Below are positions 43,595 to 52,549 of a stretch of DNA of 64,000 nucleotides, piece by piece. The first letter of the stretch is position 1. The number at the start of each line of letters is the position of its first letter. Position numbers and translations under genes: made by a program. The stretch covers positions 439,163 through 503,162 of the forward strand of contig NZ_UNRE01000001.1 in NCBI RefSeq assembly GCF_900537085.1, given 5' to 3'. The notes beneath the pieces are model-generated. The model was given only the letters and a program-made list of their open reading frames with translations. It was not told the origin of the DNA and did not search any database. This stretch comes from Agarivorans sp. Alg241-V36. GTDB taxonomy: Bacteria; Pseudomonadota; Gammaproteobacteria; Enterobacterales; Celerinatantimonadaceae.

Positions 43595-43616
43595 AAAGGA
43601 GGCCTAGGCCTCCTTT
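43595..43616 (-). terminator. Terminator of GH48 copy B
   Basis: A perfect 22-bp palindrome: AAAGGAGGCC followed by TA and GGCCTCCTTT, with A-runs upstream that read as a T-run on the minus strand. Its arms resemble those after copy A. Confidence 0.85.
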
Positions 43617-43645
43617 GCTTAAGGATTATGAAACGAACATTAGAC

Positions 43646-46600
43646 TTAGTTACACACAGCGCCATTTACGGTTGCTACAGGAGCAGGACCGTTGAATACC
43701 GCTTTTTTACCTTGCAGACCAAAGCTTACCGATTGGCCTGGCTGGATGCGTGAGTTCCAGCTTAATGAGCTTGCCGAGTATGGTTTGCTACCACTAAAGT
43801 TAGCATTCCAACCGTTGCTCATTTCTGATCCGTCGGCGTAGTTCCAGTTTACATCCCAACCATTAATCACTTCGTTGCCGTTGTTAGTAATGGTTATGGT
43901 TGCAACAAAACCGGCGTTCCAGTGGTTTTGCACTTCATGCTTACAGCTTGCGCTTGATACTGGCGCGTCTGCAATGGTGATGGTAGTGCTAGACGTATCT
44001 ACACCACCTTTGCCATCATCTACTGTAAGTACGGCATTGTAGTTACCCGCTTGCGAGTAACTGTGTTGCGTTGATGCTCCGCTACCCTCGCTATTATCAC
44101 CAAAGGCCCAGCTGTAGCTTAAGCTGTCGCCATCAGCATCGCTTGAACAATTTGCGTTAAAGCTAATTGCGTCGCCCACATTGGCACTGCTTGGAGTAGC
44201 GCTAAAGCAAGCTTCTGGTGGAAGGTTACCTGCTGGTTCTTCTACGGTGATAGTAAGGCTGGTAGTGTCTACACCACCTTTACCATCACTTACCGTTAAC
44301 ATGGCATCGTAAGTACCGGCAGCAGCATAGCTGTGCATGATACTTGCGCCGCTACCATTGCTGTTATCGCCAAAGGCCCAGCTGTAGCTTAGGGTATCGC
44401 CGTCAACATCGTTTGAGCAGCTTGCGTTGAAGCTAATAATATCTCCCACCATTGTGCTGCTTGGTGTAGCAGTAAAGCAGGCTTCTGGAGGTAGGTTGCT
44501 ATTAAGATCTTCAACGGTAATGGTTACCGTGGCAGGCTCAGAGCTTAGTTGTTCATCATCGGTGACTGTGTAGCTAAAGCTGTCTACACCTACAAAGCCA
44601 GCTAGTGGCGTGTAAGTCACTTGTTTACCCGCACCACTTACTGTTCCGTTAGTGGCTTGGCTGTAGCTGTAAGACTCAATAGCGCCATTGCTGTCGCTAC
44701 CTTCTAAGGTAATGCTAGCGGCTGTATTTACTGCTGTTTTAACGGCAATGTCTTTCGCTGTAGGTGCACAACCATCGGCACAATCTGCTTCTGGGAATAG
44801 TTCTGCGTATAGGGCGTTGGCGGTTGCAACGTCTACTTGCGCCCAGTAACGGTGATAGGTGTAAGTGGGCTCACGACCTTCTGCGATGGCATTTTGCAGT
44901 TCTTGATAACCAGGATCTGACTCGTTATAGAACGGACGCATGCTGGCAAACGTTGTGTCGGCATTTAAGTCAGCACCAACCGCATTTTTGCCTGTCCAAC
45001 CCGCAGGGAAGAATACGGGCTCGTTAATACGCTCAGCATAATCGTTACGTTTTTCTGGCGCAGATACACCTTTATCGGTGCGGTGATTTGCCCAAAAGCG
45101 GTCCAAGATCATTTGTGCTGCGTCTTTGGCACCTTGGTGCACTTGACCTTGGTGTTGTTGTTCTGCAGCAGCGTAGTACATTAAGGTTTTAGCCAAGTTG
45201 TGGGCTACACCTACGTCTTGTCCATGGTCAATAACTTCAACATGGAGGTTGTTGTTAGGTTTTGGATTGGCAGCATCCCATTTTTCAGGTACACCAGAAA
45301 ACGCCAAAGTAGCAGCCAGTTTCACATCGTTGTCACTAAAGTCGAGAACCGGTAAGCCTTTTTCTGGCGTCGCATTTAGTACCCAGCTAATCCACTTATC
45401 TAGAATTGCTTTAGCGCGAGCTTCGCCCGTAATGAAGTAGTATTCTGCAACACGCTCAACACCCCATGTTTGCCAACCAAACCAAGTGCCTGAACCTGGA
45501 TCTTCATAGACAGGGTTTTCATCGTAAGCCAAGCCATAGAAAGTATTGTTAGCACGATCGGCAGGGTAAGTATCGTACTTACCATTCCAGCTGTTAGTGG
45601 CACCACCAGAGAACGCGCCTTCTGCTGATTGCGTCCATTGGAAGAATTCTAAAGAACGCTCTAAACCAATATCCCAGTCGCGAACTGAGTTTGGCGCTTT
45701 AGGCTGTAGTTCGGCAATTTGTGATAGCGCGTAAGCTGCCATTGGGTTTTGATAAGCAAAGTGCACATGGCTAGAGCCAATACGCCAAGCCCAGTTGGCT
45801 GAAGGATCAATCGGGCCGCCCCAAGAATAGTACCAAGACATTAAGTAGTGAGCAGAGTCGTAACCTTGGCCAGCGCTTCCTTGCGCATCTTGCGAACCAA
45901 TTTTCTTGAAGTATTTGTCGAACATAGCTAAACGCAAGTAATCACCCATTTTAGCCGCTTTGGCCATTAGGCCTGGCGCCACTACTTCTGGATCTTGACC
46001 GCGTTCTTTCATCCATTGCAGTGCCCAGTACATCACTTGAACCACACGGGCATCAGCGTCGGGTGCGTTGGTATAGCGCCATTGTTTAGCGGGTGCTTGT
46101 GGCTCAGACACAAACAAATCTAAAAAGCCACTTTCACCGCCCCAGCTAAAGTCTTCCCAAGATGGGTGTGGAACGGTTTCCCAAACTGATTCTTGTTCGC
46201 CACGCTGGAAGGTATTGATGTAAGAAGGGGTAGAGGTACCATCGCCAAGGTTACCGTATTGATAGACGTTATCCATGTCTAACAACCAGTGCATACCGTA
46301 AACATCCCAAGTACCGTAGGTTGACGCTAAGCCAGCACTAATTGGGTCTTCACCAACAGCGGCGCCGTTAGTAAGAGGTAAAGGGTAGCTTGAAGGCAGT
46401 GGGCCTTCAGGCACATAGGTTGCCTTGGCATTGGCGTACTTGGCTGCAGTGGGTTGCATTTCCGAAGTTGGAATAATTTGTTCTTCGATAAGCGCCCAAG
46501 CATCAATAAGCGGCTGCCAATCACCGGTGATTTTTCCGTGAACAGCTTCTAACCAAAGAATATAGGAATAGGCTTCTGAGGTAGATTCGTGGCCGTGGTC

Positions 46601-46855
46601 TGGCGCTTCAATAATGAAGGTTTCAACCGAATGATAAGGGCCGCCGTCGGCACTTAAATAGCCATTTTCTGGGGCGTATATTTCGCCACGAATTTCAGCA
46701 AAGCGATCTTCATAAACTGACGCGTTGGCAAGGCTAGAAAAGCTAACTCCTACCAAGGCGCTAACAATCGCAGTGGTTAGCTTAGTGCGTTGCAGTAATC
46801 CAGTAGCTTGATTTGAACCGCGCTGGCTCAAACCCAAACGTTTAGCAAATTGCAT
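43646..46855 (-). CDS. Secreted GH48 glycoside hydrolase with Ig-like, two PKD and CBM2 modules (copy B)
   Basis: A 1069-residue paralogue of copy A. I start at ATG 46855 because GGAG lies six bases upstream; the frame opens 11 residues earlier. The signal peptide is long (about 46 residues). Module order is GH48 (about 52-695), Ig-like (about 700-795), PKD 1 (about 797-882), PKD 2 (about 883-965) and CBM2 (about 970-1069). The catalytic domain and CBM2 are highly similar to copy A and many blocks are the same. The extra PKD domain indicates expansion within the array. The two enzymes likely act together on insoluble cellulose or chitin. Confidence 0.93.
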   Translation of the reverse strand: MQFAKRLGLSQRGSNQATGLLQRTKLTTAIVSALVGVSFSSLANASVYEDRFAEIRGEIYAPENGYLSADGGPYHSVETFIIEAPDHGHESTSEAYSYILWLEAVHGKITGDWQPLIDAWALIEEQIIPTSEMQPTAAKYANAKATYVPEGPLPSSYPLPLTNGAAVGEDPISAGLASTYGTWDVYGMHWLLDMDNVYQYGNLGDGTSTPSYINTFQRGEQESVWETVPHPSWEDFSWGGESGFLDLFVSEPQAPAKQWRYTNAPDADARVVQVMYWALQWMKERGQDPEVVAPGLMAKAAKMGDYLRLAMFDKYFKKIGSQDAQGSAGQGYDSAHYLMSWYYSWGGPIDPSANWAWRIGSSHVHFAYQNPMAAYALSQIAELQPKAPNSVRDWDIGLERSLEFFQWTQSAEGAFSGGATNSWNGKYDTYPADRANNTFYGLAYDENPVYEDPGSGTWFGWQTWGVERVAEYYFITGEARAKAILDKWISWVLNATPEKGLPVLDFSDNDVKLAATLAFSGVPEKWDAANPKPNNNLHVEVIDHGQDVGVAHNLAKTLMYYAAAEQQHQGQVHQGAKDAAQMILDRFWANHRTDKGVSAPEKRNDYAERINEPVFFPAGWTGKNAVGADLNADTTFASMRPFYNESDPGYQELQNAIAEGREPTYTYHRYWAQVDVATANALYAELFPEADCADGCAPTAKDIAVKTAVNTAASITLEGSDSNGAIESYSYSQATNGTVSGAGKQVTYTPLAGFVGVDSFSYTVTDDEQLSSEPATVTITVEDLNSNLPPEACFTATPSSTMVGDIISFNASCSNDVDGDTLSYSWAFGDNSNGSGASIMHSYAAAGTYDAMLTVSDGKGGVDTTSLTITVEEPAGNLPPEACFSATPSSANVGDAISFNANCSSDADGDSLSYSWAFGDNSEGSGASTQHSYSQAGNYNAVLTVDDGKGGVDTSSTTITIADAPVSSASCKHEVQNHWNAGFVATITITNNGNEVINGWDVNWNYADGSEMSNGWNANFSGSKPYSASSLSWNSRIQPGQSVSFGLQGKKAVFNGPAPVATVNGAVCN

Positions 46856-47729
46856 TGTAAACTCCATTTTTAAAATAAGCCCTAACACAGGGCGTTGCTG
46901 TCACCTATGGAACACATTGGTCACTGTTGTTATGTGTGGCTTTTTAGCCGCATCAATTTGCAACAGCTTTCTCTACAGCTTGATTAAATCGAATCTATCG
47001 CTAAGCCCTTGGCTAGTTTGGGCGTGTTGATTATTTAAAAGGGGAGTGAACACCTAGCCGGCGGACCGAGCGATAAATCCGGGCCAAATCATTAATCTTA
47101 CTGATAGAAATATCTACAGTTGTTTTGGTTAACAAATTTAGTGATGTGATCTAAAACGGTGATTGCTTAAAAAAGAGGCTGATATTGGACTTTGTTTCAT
47201 GCGTAATTGCATAAATATGTGATAGTGATCGGTTTGAGGTTTTTTGTTTATATTGATTTTTTAAGGTTTTTATAGCCTGTATAAGCGATAGCATTAAACC
47301 TTATTTAGTATTTTAGTTGGCTGGTTGTAGTATTTAAATAAGTTAAAACAGTGCTTTATGGTTACCTTTTAAAGTGGTGAAACTTAGAGCATATAGAAAA
47401 CATCTCGATTGAATTCCCTTATCTATCTATGCAAATTTTTATATTTTTAGTCACTTTTGTCAAGTTCTGTGTCTGCTATTTGCGACAGGGGTATTTTTTG
47501 GCTGGATTTGGCTAGTGATGAGGCCTGTAATGCTTAAGTTAGCGGTGTTCTGTAACTTGCTTAATAGAGCTTGTCATGTATTGGCGACAAAATATTAGTA
47601 AATGCTGCTAGCTAACTTTAATGCTGTTTTTATTTAACCAACAAAGCTAAAAGCCGCTGCAGGCTCGATATCAAGCGCAATACCAGGGCTTGGCTAGCCT
47701 GGTTTTAAATGTTCGCTATTGGTGAAAAG
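46856..47729. other. Long untranslated upstream region of GH48 copy B
   Basis: About 870 bases with no convincing gene on either strand. A small hairpin (GCCCT at 46879-46883, AGGGC at 46889-46893) lies in the leader. The rest is AT-rich and must hold the promoter of copy B. Two sites that look a little like half CRP boxes (near 47140 and 47215) were not strong enough to call. Confidence 0.4.
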
Positions 47730-47760
47730 AGCATAAGGCGAACTGAGTTCGCCTTATGCT
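47730..47760 (-). terminator. Terminator-type hairpin after the second chemoreceptor
   Basis: AGCATAAGGCGAAC (47730-47743) and GTTCGCCTTATGCT (47747-47760) make a perfect 14-bp stem with TGA loop. A short T-run (CTTTTC) follows on the minus strand. Confidence 0.75.
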
Positions 47761-47790
47761 AGAGCGCTAGAGGTGCAGACTTGTGAAGCT

Positions 47791-49779
47791 TTAAGCTAAC
47801 TTAAAGCCAGATAACTCACTGAGTTGTTGTTGTGATTGCTGCTGGAGGGCATCACTAATTTGCTGGGTTTGGTGGGCATCTCGGTTTGCCAATTCGCTTA
47901 GCTCGACAATCTTTTCTACATTGTTTGCCACTTGTAAGGCTACGGTGTGTTTATCTTGAGCATTGTTGGCAATGTCTTCACTGCGTTGTTGCACGGTACT
48001 TAGTAATTGGGCCACTTGTTCTAGCTGTTGAGAACTTTGCTCGGCCTCGTTGATACAGCTGCCAACCATGGTTTCGCCTTGCACCATCATATCCATGGCT
48101 TGTTGAGCGCGGCCTTGCAGCTGCTCAATCATGGTCAGGATCTCTTGGGTTGCCTCGCGGCTACGAGTCGCTAAACCTCTAACCTCATCGGCGACTACTG
48201 CAAAACCTCTTCCTTGTTCTCCAGCGCGCGCTGCTTCAATGGCTGCATTTAACGCCAATAAGTTGGTTTGTTCTGCAATGCCTTGAATAACGTCTACGAT
48301 GCGATTGATGTCATCACTTTGTTGTTTAAGTTCACTCACTTGCTGGCTGGCATCTACCACGGTGGTTTGTAGTTGATTGGTTGTGGCTAAGGTCGATTGC
48401 GCTGCTTGGTGGCTTTTCCCGGTAAGTTGATTTACTTGGCCAATGTCGTCACGGCTTTGCTGAGCTTGCTCCGAGACTTCGTTAACTCCCACTTCCATTT
48501 GGCTTACTGCTACTGCAACTAACTGGCTTTGATCCTGCTGCTCTTGAATCACTTTATGTGAGTGTTCGCTGGTGGCTAAGCCACTTTTGGCACTGGCAGC
48601 CAGTTGTTTAGCATTGCTGCTCATTTGGCTAATCACTTGATTCATCTGAGCGCTTAGCTCTAGCAAGTGGGTGGCAATTTGGCCAAATTCATCATCAGAT
48701 TTAGGTCCGGTATTGGCGCTAAAGTCGCCATCAACCATGCGTTTTATTTGCGCTAATGTGTTTGCCAAAGGTAGGCGAATTTGACGGCTTACATTCCAGG
48801 CTACAAACACCGTGATGAGAATAGACAAAAGCAGCACTAGGCCAGTTTGTAACAGGGCTGAGCTAGAGCTTTGTTGGGCCTGTTTATGAGCCGCAGCAAT
48901 AATTTGGCTTAATTGTTCCGAGGTATTATCGAGCAAGCTTAAGGCCTGATCAGTTTGTTGGTTTAAGGTAAGCAGTTGCTCGTTTTGTCGACTAAGCACC
49001 ACTTGTTGATTCTTTAGATTGGCAAATAAGCCATTGCTAGCAAAGGCTTGCTTGAGTAAGTCGAAATAAACAGCAATTTCTTCGCCGCTTGCTGGGTCTA
49101 GTTTGAGCAGTTGTTCCTGCTTTTGCAGCAGTGATTTGTAATAACTAGATACCACACTAAATTGTGAATCAAATTGCTGTGGGTTTTGAGCATAAAACAG
49201 TTTTTCCAGAGAGCCAGAAAATGCAGCAATGTCGGCTTGCATGCCAGTGACGACCCATTCGGCATTCTCTTCAACCATTTCAATCATAAATTCCATATCA
49301 CCGGCAAAGTTTTTCCATTTCTGGCTAAAACTTTGTCGCTGACTGCTTAGCAACTGTTGAGCTTGCTGAGCTTCATTTGCTAAGGCGATTTGCGTTTGGC
49401 TGGTGGTTTTAATGTTATTCACGTCTTGGTCTAGCTGTTCTAAACCATCGACTATTTGAGGGTAGGGCTGAGCAAGCAGAGATAGCGACTGAATGCGTTG
49501 GCCGTAGCTGCTAAATAAGCTGTTAACTTGCTGCTCAAGTTGTTGTGCTTGCTCGGAGTTTTGGCTGTTGCTGTGTAAACCCACTTTACGCGCCGAGTTA
49601 AGTAATAAGCCCGATAGTTGGTTTATTTGCTCTGCCATAGGAGCTAAACGGCTAACAGTTTGATCTAGTTGGCTTTCTAGTTGGCGCATATTGAGTTGGC
49701 CAATTAGTGCTACCACTAATAGCAGTGCCAGTAGAACAGCAAAGCCAAGTAGCGTGCGGGTAACAACTTTGAGTTTCAT
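47791..49779 (-). CDS. Methyl-accepting chemotaxis protein, helical-bundle sensor
   Basis: A 662-residue chemoreceptor. Helix 1 (about 10-30) is followed by a long helical periplasmic region with many Gln residues (about 31-305), a second helix (about 308-332), HAMP (about 333-385) and the signalling tip ([50 protein letters not shown]). The sensor is rich in Gln/Ser with no Cache motif, so it resembles a helical bundle sensor. It has no nearby CheA/CheW genes. The GH48 enzymes downstream raise the idea that it senses their products, but this is only proximity. Confidence 0.9.
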   Translation of the reverse strand: MKLKVVTRTLLGFAVLLALLLVVALIGQLNMRQLESQLDQTVSRLAPMAEQINQLSGLLLNSARKVGLHSNSQNSEQAQQLEQQVNSLFSSYGQRIQSLSLLAQPYPQIVDGLEQLDQDVNNIKTTSQTQIALANEAQQAQQLLSSQRQSFSQKWKNFAGDMEFMIEMVEENAEWVVTGMQADIAAFSGSLEKLFYAQNPQQFDSQFSVVSSYYKSLLQKQEQLLKLDPASGEEIAVYFDLLKQAFASNGLFANLKNQQVVLSRQNEQLLTLNQQTDQALSLLDNTSEQLSQIIAAAHKQAQQSSSSALLQTGLVLLLSILITVFVAWNVSRQIRLPLANTLAQIKRMVDGDFSANTGPKSDDEFGQIATHLLELSAQMNQVISQMSSNAKQLAASAKSGLATSEHSHKVIQEQQDQSQLVAVAVSQMEVGVNEVSEQAQQSRDDIGQVNQLTGKSHQAAQSTLATTNQLQTTVVDASQQVSELKQQSDDINRIVDVIQGIAEQTNLLALNAAIEAARAGEQGRGFAVVADEVRGLATRSREATQEILTMIEQLQGRAQQAMDMMVQGETMVGSCINEAEQSSQQLEQVAQLLSTVQQRSEDIANNAQDKHTVALQVANNVEKIVELSELANRDAHQTQQISDALQQQSQQQLSELSGFKLA

Positions 49780-49860
49780 GATACAGATCCCTGTTTGTAT
49801 TCCTGAGGTTCCTGAGCCAAATCGGTAAAAATAATGTAGCTTATGTCTAGCAAGCTAACT

Positions 49861-49920
49861 TACTAATTTACTGATTTTTAGGAATAATTATTACTAATCG
49901 TTAGTATGACTAATTAGTAT
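49861..49920 (-). promoter_or_regulatory. TACTAAT palindrome cluster upstream of the chemoreceptor
   Basis: TACTAA-TCG-TTAGTA (49892-49906) is a perfect palindrome, and ACTAATTAGT (49909-49918) is another beside it. TACTAAT also occurs at 49861-49867. The cluster lies 80-140 bases upstream of the chemoreceptor start and could be a regulator binding array. Confidence 0.45.
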
Positions 49921-50368
49921 CATAAGTGATATTGGTTGACCAGATAATGAATTGTAAAAATTATCAAGAAAAGTCGATAGCTTTTAACTTTTGCTTAATG
50001 CGTAGATAAATACACTGTCTTTGTAGGTGATTGCGACATCGAATGTAGGTGCAGTGTAGTTGGCTTAAGTGAATTTGGGAGTAAATTCAGCAAGGTACTC
50101 GCTTTGTTATTGAAGTGTTGAGCAGAGTAGAAAATAAATAATAAGCCTATTTTTGAGAAAAACTGATTTTTTGAAGCTGTATTGATGTTTTTCTCGGTTG
50201 AACATGCGATCTTAGCCCCTTATTATTCTGTTAAGAAAAGCACCATCAAATCAAAGGTATAGTTAGCTCTCTTAGCTTGGCTATGGTGGTTAGGTTTGGT
50301 AGACGCTGCCAAGCACGGTGGGTGCACCAATTATTGATGTAAGTTTATTTTCTGCTTTAAGGATGAAG
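49921..50368. other. Gene-free region before the Cys-rich periplasmic gene
   Basis: No coding frame or RNA gene is visible in these roughly 450 bases. The region is AT-rich and must hold the promoter of the downstream gene. The end holds the AAGG ribosome site (50359-50362). Confidence 0.4.
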
Positions 50369-50833
50369 ATGAGAAAATTATTAGTCGCTATGGCCCTGTG
50401 CGGTTTACCAGCTTTGGCTTTTGCTAGTGTTTGTTCTAAAGAAGGATTTGCAGACGCCTCTAATACTAATCAGCAAATACACCAAGATATTCAAATCTTG
50501 AGCAAGCAATATGTCGCAATATGCTCTTGGGACTACGACATGCCTCGTGACAAAGTTTGCAAACTGTTTACCGACAAGCGCAGCCAACTCGCGTTGATTA
50601 ACCAAGTTCCCCTTAATACGGTATTAGATAATGCCGAGAAAGCCACTGAGCATTGGTATTCGGTACATGAAGCCTGTGCCAGTGAAGGCAATAAAAGCAA
50701 TGCTGACTTAGCATTTAAAGGCTACGAAGAAAGCTTTGATGTATACAGCAGCCTAATTAATGAAATCGATACACGCTACAAGCAAACTTGCCATCAGCAA
50801 ATTGAAGCTAAGGTAGAAGAGTTCTGTGACTAG
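50369..50833 (+). CDS. Cysteine-rich periplasmic protein
   Basis: A 154-residue exported protein. I start at ATG 50369, six bases after AAGG; the longer frame has no ribosome site. The signal peptide is MRKLLVAMALCGLPALAFAS. The mature part is helical with six cysteines (near the mature N-terminus, CSW, VCKLF, EACAS, TCHQ and a last one two residues from the end), suggesting three disulfides. I do not recognise the family. The downstream flavodoxin starts before this stop, so the two genes are translationally coupled. Confidence 0.65.
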   Translation: MRKLLVAMALCGLPALAFASVCSKEGFADASNTNQQIHQDIQILSKQYVAICSWDYDMPRDKVCKLFTDKRSQLALINQVPLNTVLDNAEKATEHWYSVHEACASEGNKSNADLAFKGYEESFDVYSSLINEIDTRYKQTCHQQIEAKVEEFCD

Positions 50834-51437
50834 TTTGCAAACCTCTAAAGTTGCGGTGGTGTATTTTACTAAAACCGATGTAACAGGAATTTTAGCTAAA
50901 GCCTTACAAGCAGGGCTTACTAAGTCGCGTTCAATAGACGTCATCACTATTCAAATTCTAGGTGAGCAAATAATAGAAGGGCGCTTTTGTGCTCCCGAGG
51001 TGTTTGAGCAGCTTGCCGATTGCGATGCCATTATCTTTGGCTCACCGACTTATATGGGCGGAGTAGCTGCTCAATTTAAGGCTTTTGCCGATGCCACCAG
51101 TGAACTTTGGTGCAAGCAGCAATGGGCAGGAAAGCTCGCAGCTGGCTTTACTTGCGGCAGTGCGCTTAATGGCGATCAAACCAGCACCTTGCAATACCTA
51201 GTCACGCTAGCCAATCAACATGGCATGTTGTGGGTAGGTTTAGACATAGCCAGTGGTTACGATGAAGATGAGTTAAATCGCTTAGGTTGTCAGCTAGGCG
51301 TAGTGGCTCAATCAAGTAACGGAGAACTTCACCCAAGCGATGTTGCTACCGCCCAGTACTTAGGTGAGCGAATACAGGTTATCTTATGTAAAAGTATTAA
51401 TGCATCACAAGGAGGATATCGTGGAGTGGAAGCCTAA
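50826..51437 (+). CDS. Flavodoxin-like NAD(P)H-dependent oxidoreductase
   Basis: A 203-residue flavodoxin-fold protein starting at GTG 50826, overlapping the previous stop. The FMN phosphate loop KVAVVYFTKTDVTGILAKAL (about 8-27) and FGSPTYMGGVAAQFKAF (about 71-87) match WrbA-type flavodoxins, as does GFTCGSALNGDQTSTLQYL (about 107-125). Such enzymes use NAD(P)H to reduce quinones or similar acceptors. The downstream gene begins within its 3' end, so it is one operon with the Cys-rich protein and the LepB-like protein. Confidence 0.85.
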   Translation: MTSLQTSKVAVVYFTKTDVTGILAKALQAGLTKSRSIDVITIQILGEQIIEGRFCAPEVFEQLADCDAIIFGSPTYMGGVAAQFKAFADATSELWCKQQWAGKLAAGFTCGSALNGDQTSTLQYLVTLANQHGMLWVGLDIASGYDEDELNRLGCQLGVVAQSSNGELHPSDVATAQYLGERIQVILCKSINASQGGYRGVEA

Positions 51438-52284
51438 GCTTTGGGTATCGATTTTATTAGCGATTATTATTCAACCATCTGTTTTTCTTTATTTAAATCG
51501 TCTTCGATTGTTCGGCTTCTACTTCTGTGTGTCGATTTTTACCGCAATAATCGATTGGTATTATTCAAGTTTTTTAATTCTCGCTCTGGTGTTAGTTATT
51601 CTTGTACATAGTTTTATCATCGTTAGGTATTACGACGAAAGTTTGCCGAGAGCTTGGTTTTCACGGTGGTGGGGCTTAGTCGCTGTTCATGCTTTGGTAT
51701 TAGGGTTATTAACCCTGTTTAGGGCATTTTTATTTGAGCCGTTCTCTATTCCTGCTGCTTCAATGAGTCCTCAATTAGAGGTTGGGGATTATATTGTTGT
51801 AAAGAAGTTTGGCTATGGAACCTATGGTACCTATGGAGTGACCATCTTAGATCAAGATGGAGTTAATCCTGAGTTGATGGAAAAAGGCAGCGTTTACGTA
51901 TTTTATCCTCCAAATATGGAGGTGCCTCATGTGTCTCGTCTAGTTGGTCTACCGGGAGAACTGGTTAGTTTCAAAGGAAGTGAAATAAGCGTAAACGGAA
52001 AAGAGTTATCCGCAAGTTTTGTATCGGGATCCACGGATTTCGAGATCTATAAAGAAGTATTGGCTAACAATAGCTATTTAGTACAAAGAATGATTGGCGT
52101 TTCTCGTCCATTTAGCGATGCTTATGTCATCCCTGATAATTCCTACTTTTTTGTTGGCGATAATCGAGATAATTCGGTGGATAGCCGCTTATATGGCGTT
52201 GTTGATGGTAGTCGTGTTCTTGGGAAGCTAGCTTTAACACTTAAACCCAATGCTTTTTCCCTTAAAAATAGCCTGCCTGAATAA
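51421..52284 (+). CDS. Signal peptidase I homologue lacking the catalytic lysine
   Basis: A 287-residue protein starting at GTG 51421 with AAGGAGG five bases upstream. Three N-terminal helices (about 7-25, 31-68 and 84-104) precede a S26 domain. The catalytic Ser is in PAASMSPQLEVGDYI (S114). Normal family members then have Lys-Arg in a KRVVGLPGD-type motif; here residues 169-180 read PHVSRLVGLPGE, so Ser172 sits in the lysine position. FFVGDNRDNSVDSR (box E) is intact. A missing general base would normally abolish peptide cleavage. His170 two residues earlier might substitute, as a histidine does in the eukaryotic ER peptidase. The leader-peptidase role is thus doubtful. Confidence 0.8.
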   Translation: MEWKPKLWVSILLAIIIQPSVFLYLNRLRLFGFYFCVSIFTAIIDWYYSSFLILALVLVILVHSFIIVRYYDESLPRAWFSRWWGLVAVHALVLGLLTLFRAFLFEPFSIPAASMSPQLEVGDYIVVKKFGYGTYGTYGVTILDQDGVNPELMEKGSVYVFYPPNMEVPHVSRLVGLPGELVSFKGSEISVNGKELSASFVSGSTDFEIYKEVLANNSYLVQRMIGVSRPFSDAYVIPDNSYFFVGDNRDNSVDSRLYGVVDGSRVLGKLALTLKPNAFSLKNSLPE

Positions 52285-52468
52285 ACTATATGGTTGAGTA
52301 AGATAGAGTTGCTTCAATATAGTGAAGTCACCAATGAAGTTTGAGAGAGCGGTGAGCCCATCAGTTTTGAATACTAAATATATAGCTTGTATGTATAGCC
52401 GCTTGTTGTAGGCTTAATAGCTGCTATAACTTAGTTAAATCAATATATTCCGAGCTAATAGTAAAACT

Positions 52469-52496
52469 CAACTCGTGCTTTCAATAGCACGAGTTG
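52469..52496 (+). terminator. Hairpin between LepB-like and SBP genes
   Basis: CAACTCGTGCT (52469-52479) and AGCACGAGTTG (52486-52496) make a perfect 11-bp stem with TTCAAT loop. No T-run follows, so it may be an attenuator or an RNA-processing hairpin. The upstream 180 bases hold nothing else visible. Confidence 0.5.
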
Positions 52497-52549
52497 TTGC
52501 TCAACTTATGTCGTGTATTCTTTAGTTTGCTTGAAGGAGTATCGCTACC

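Noticed and set aside
44764-45440. Plus-strand frames opposite GH48 copy B
   Set aside because: They mirror conserved GH48 sequence and have no start context.
47130-47235. CRP-like half sites (TGTGAT) upstream of GH48 copy B
   Set aside because: The second half does not match TCACA in either case.
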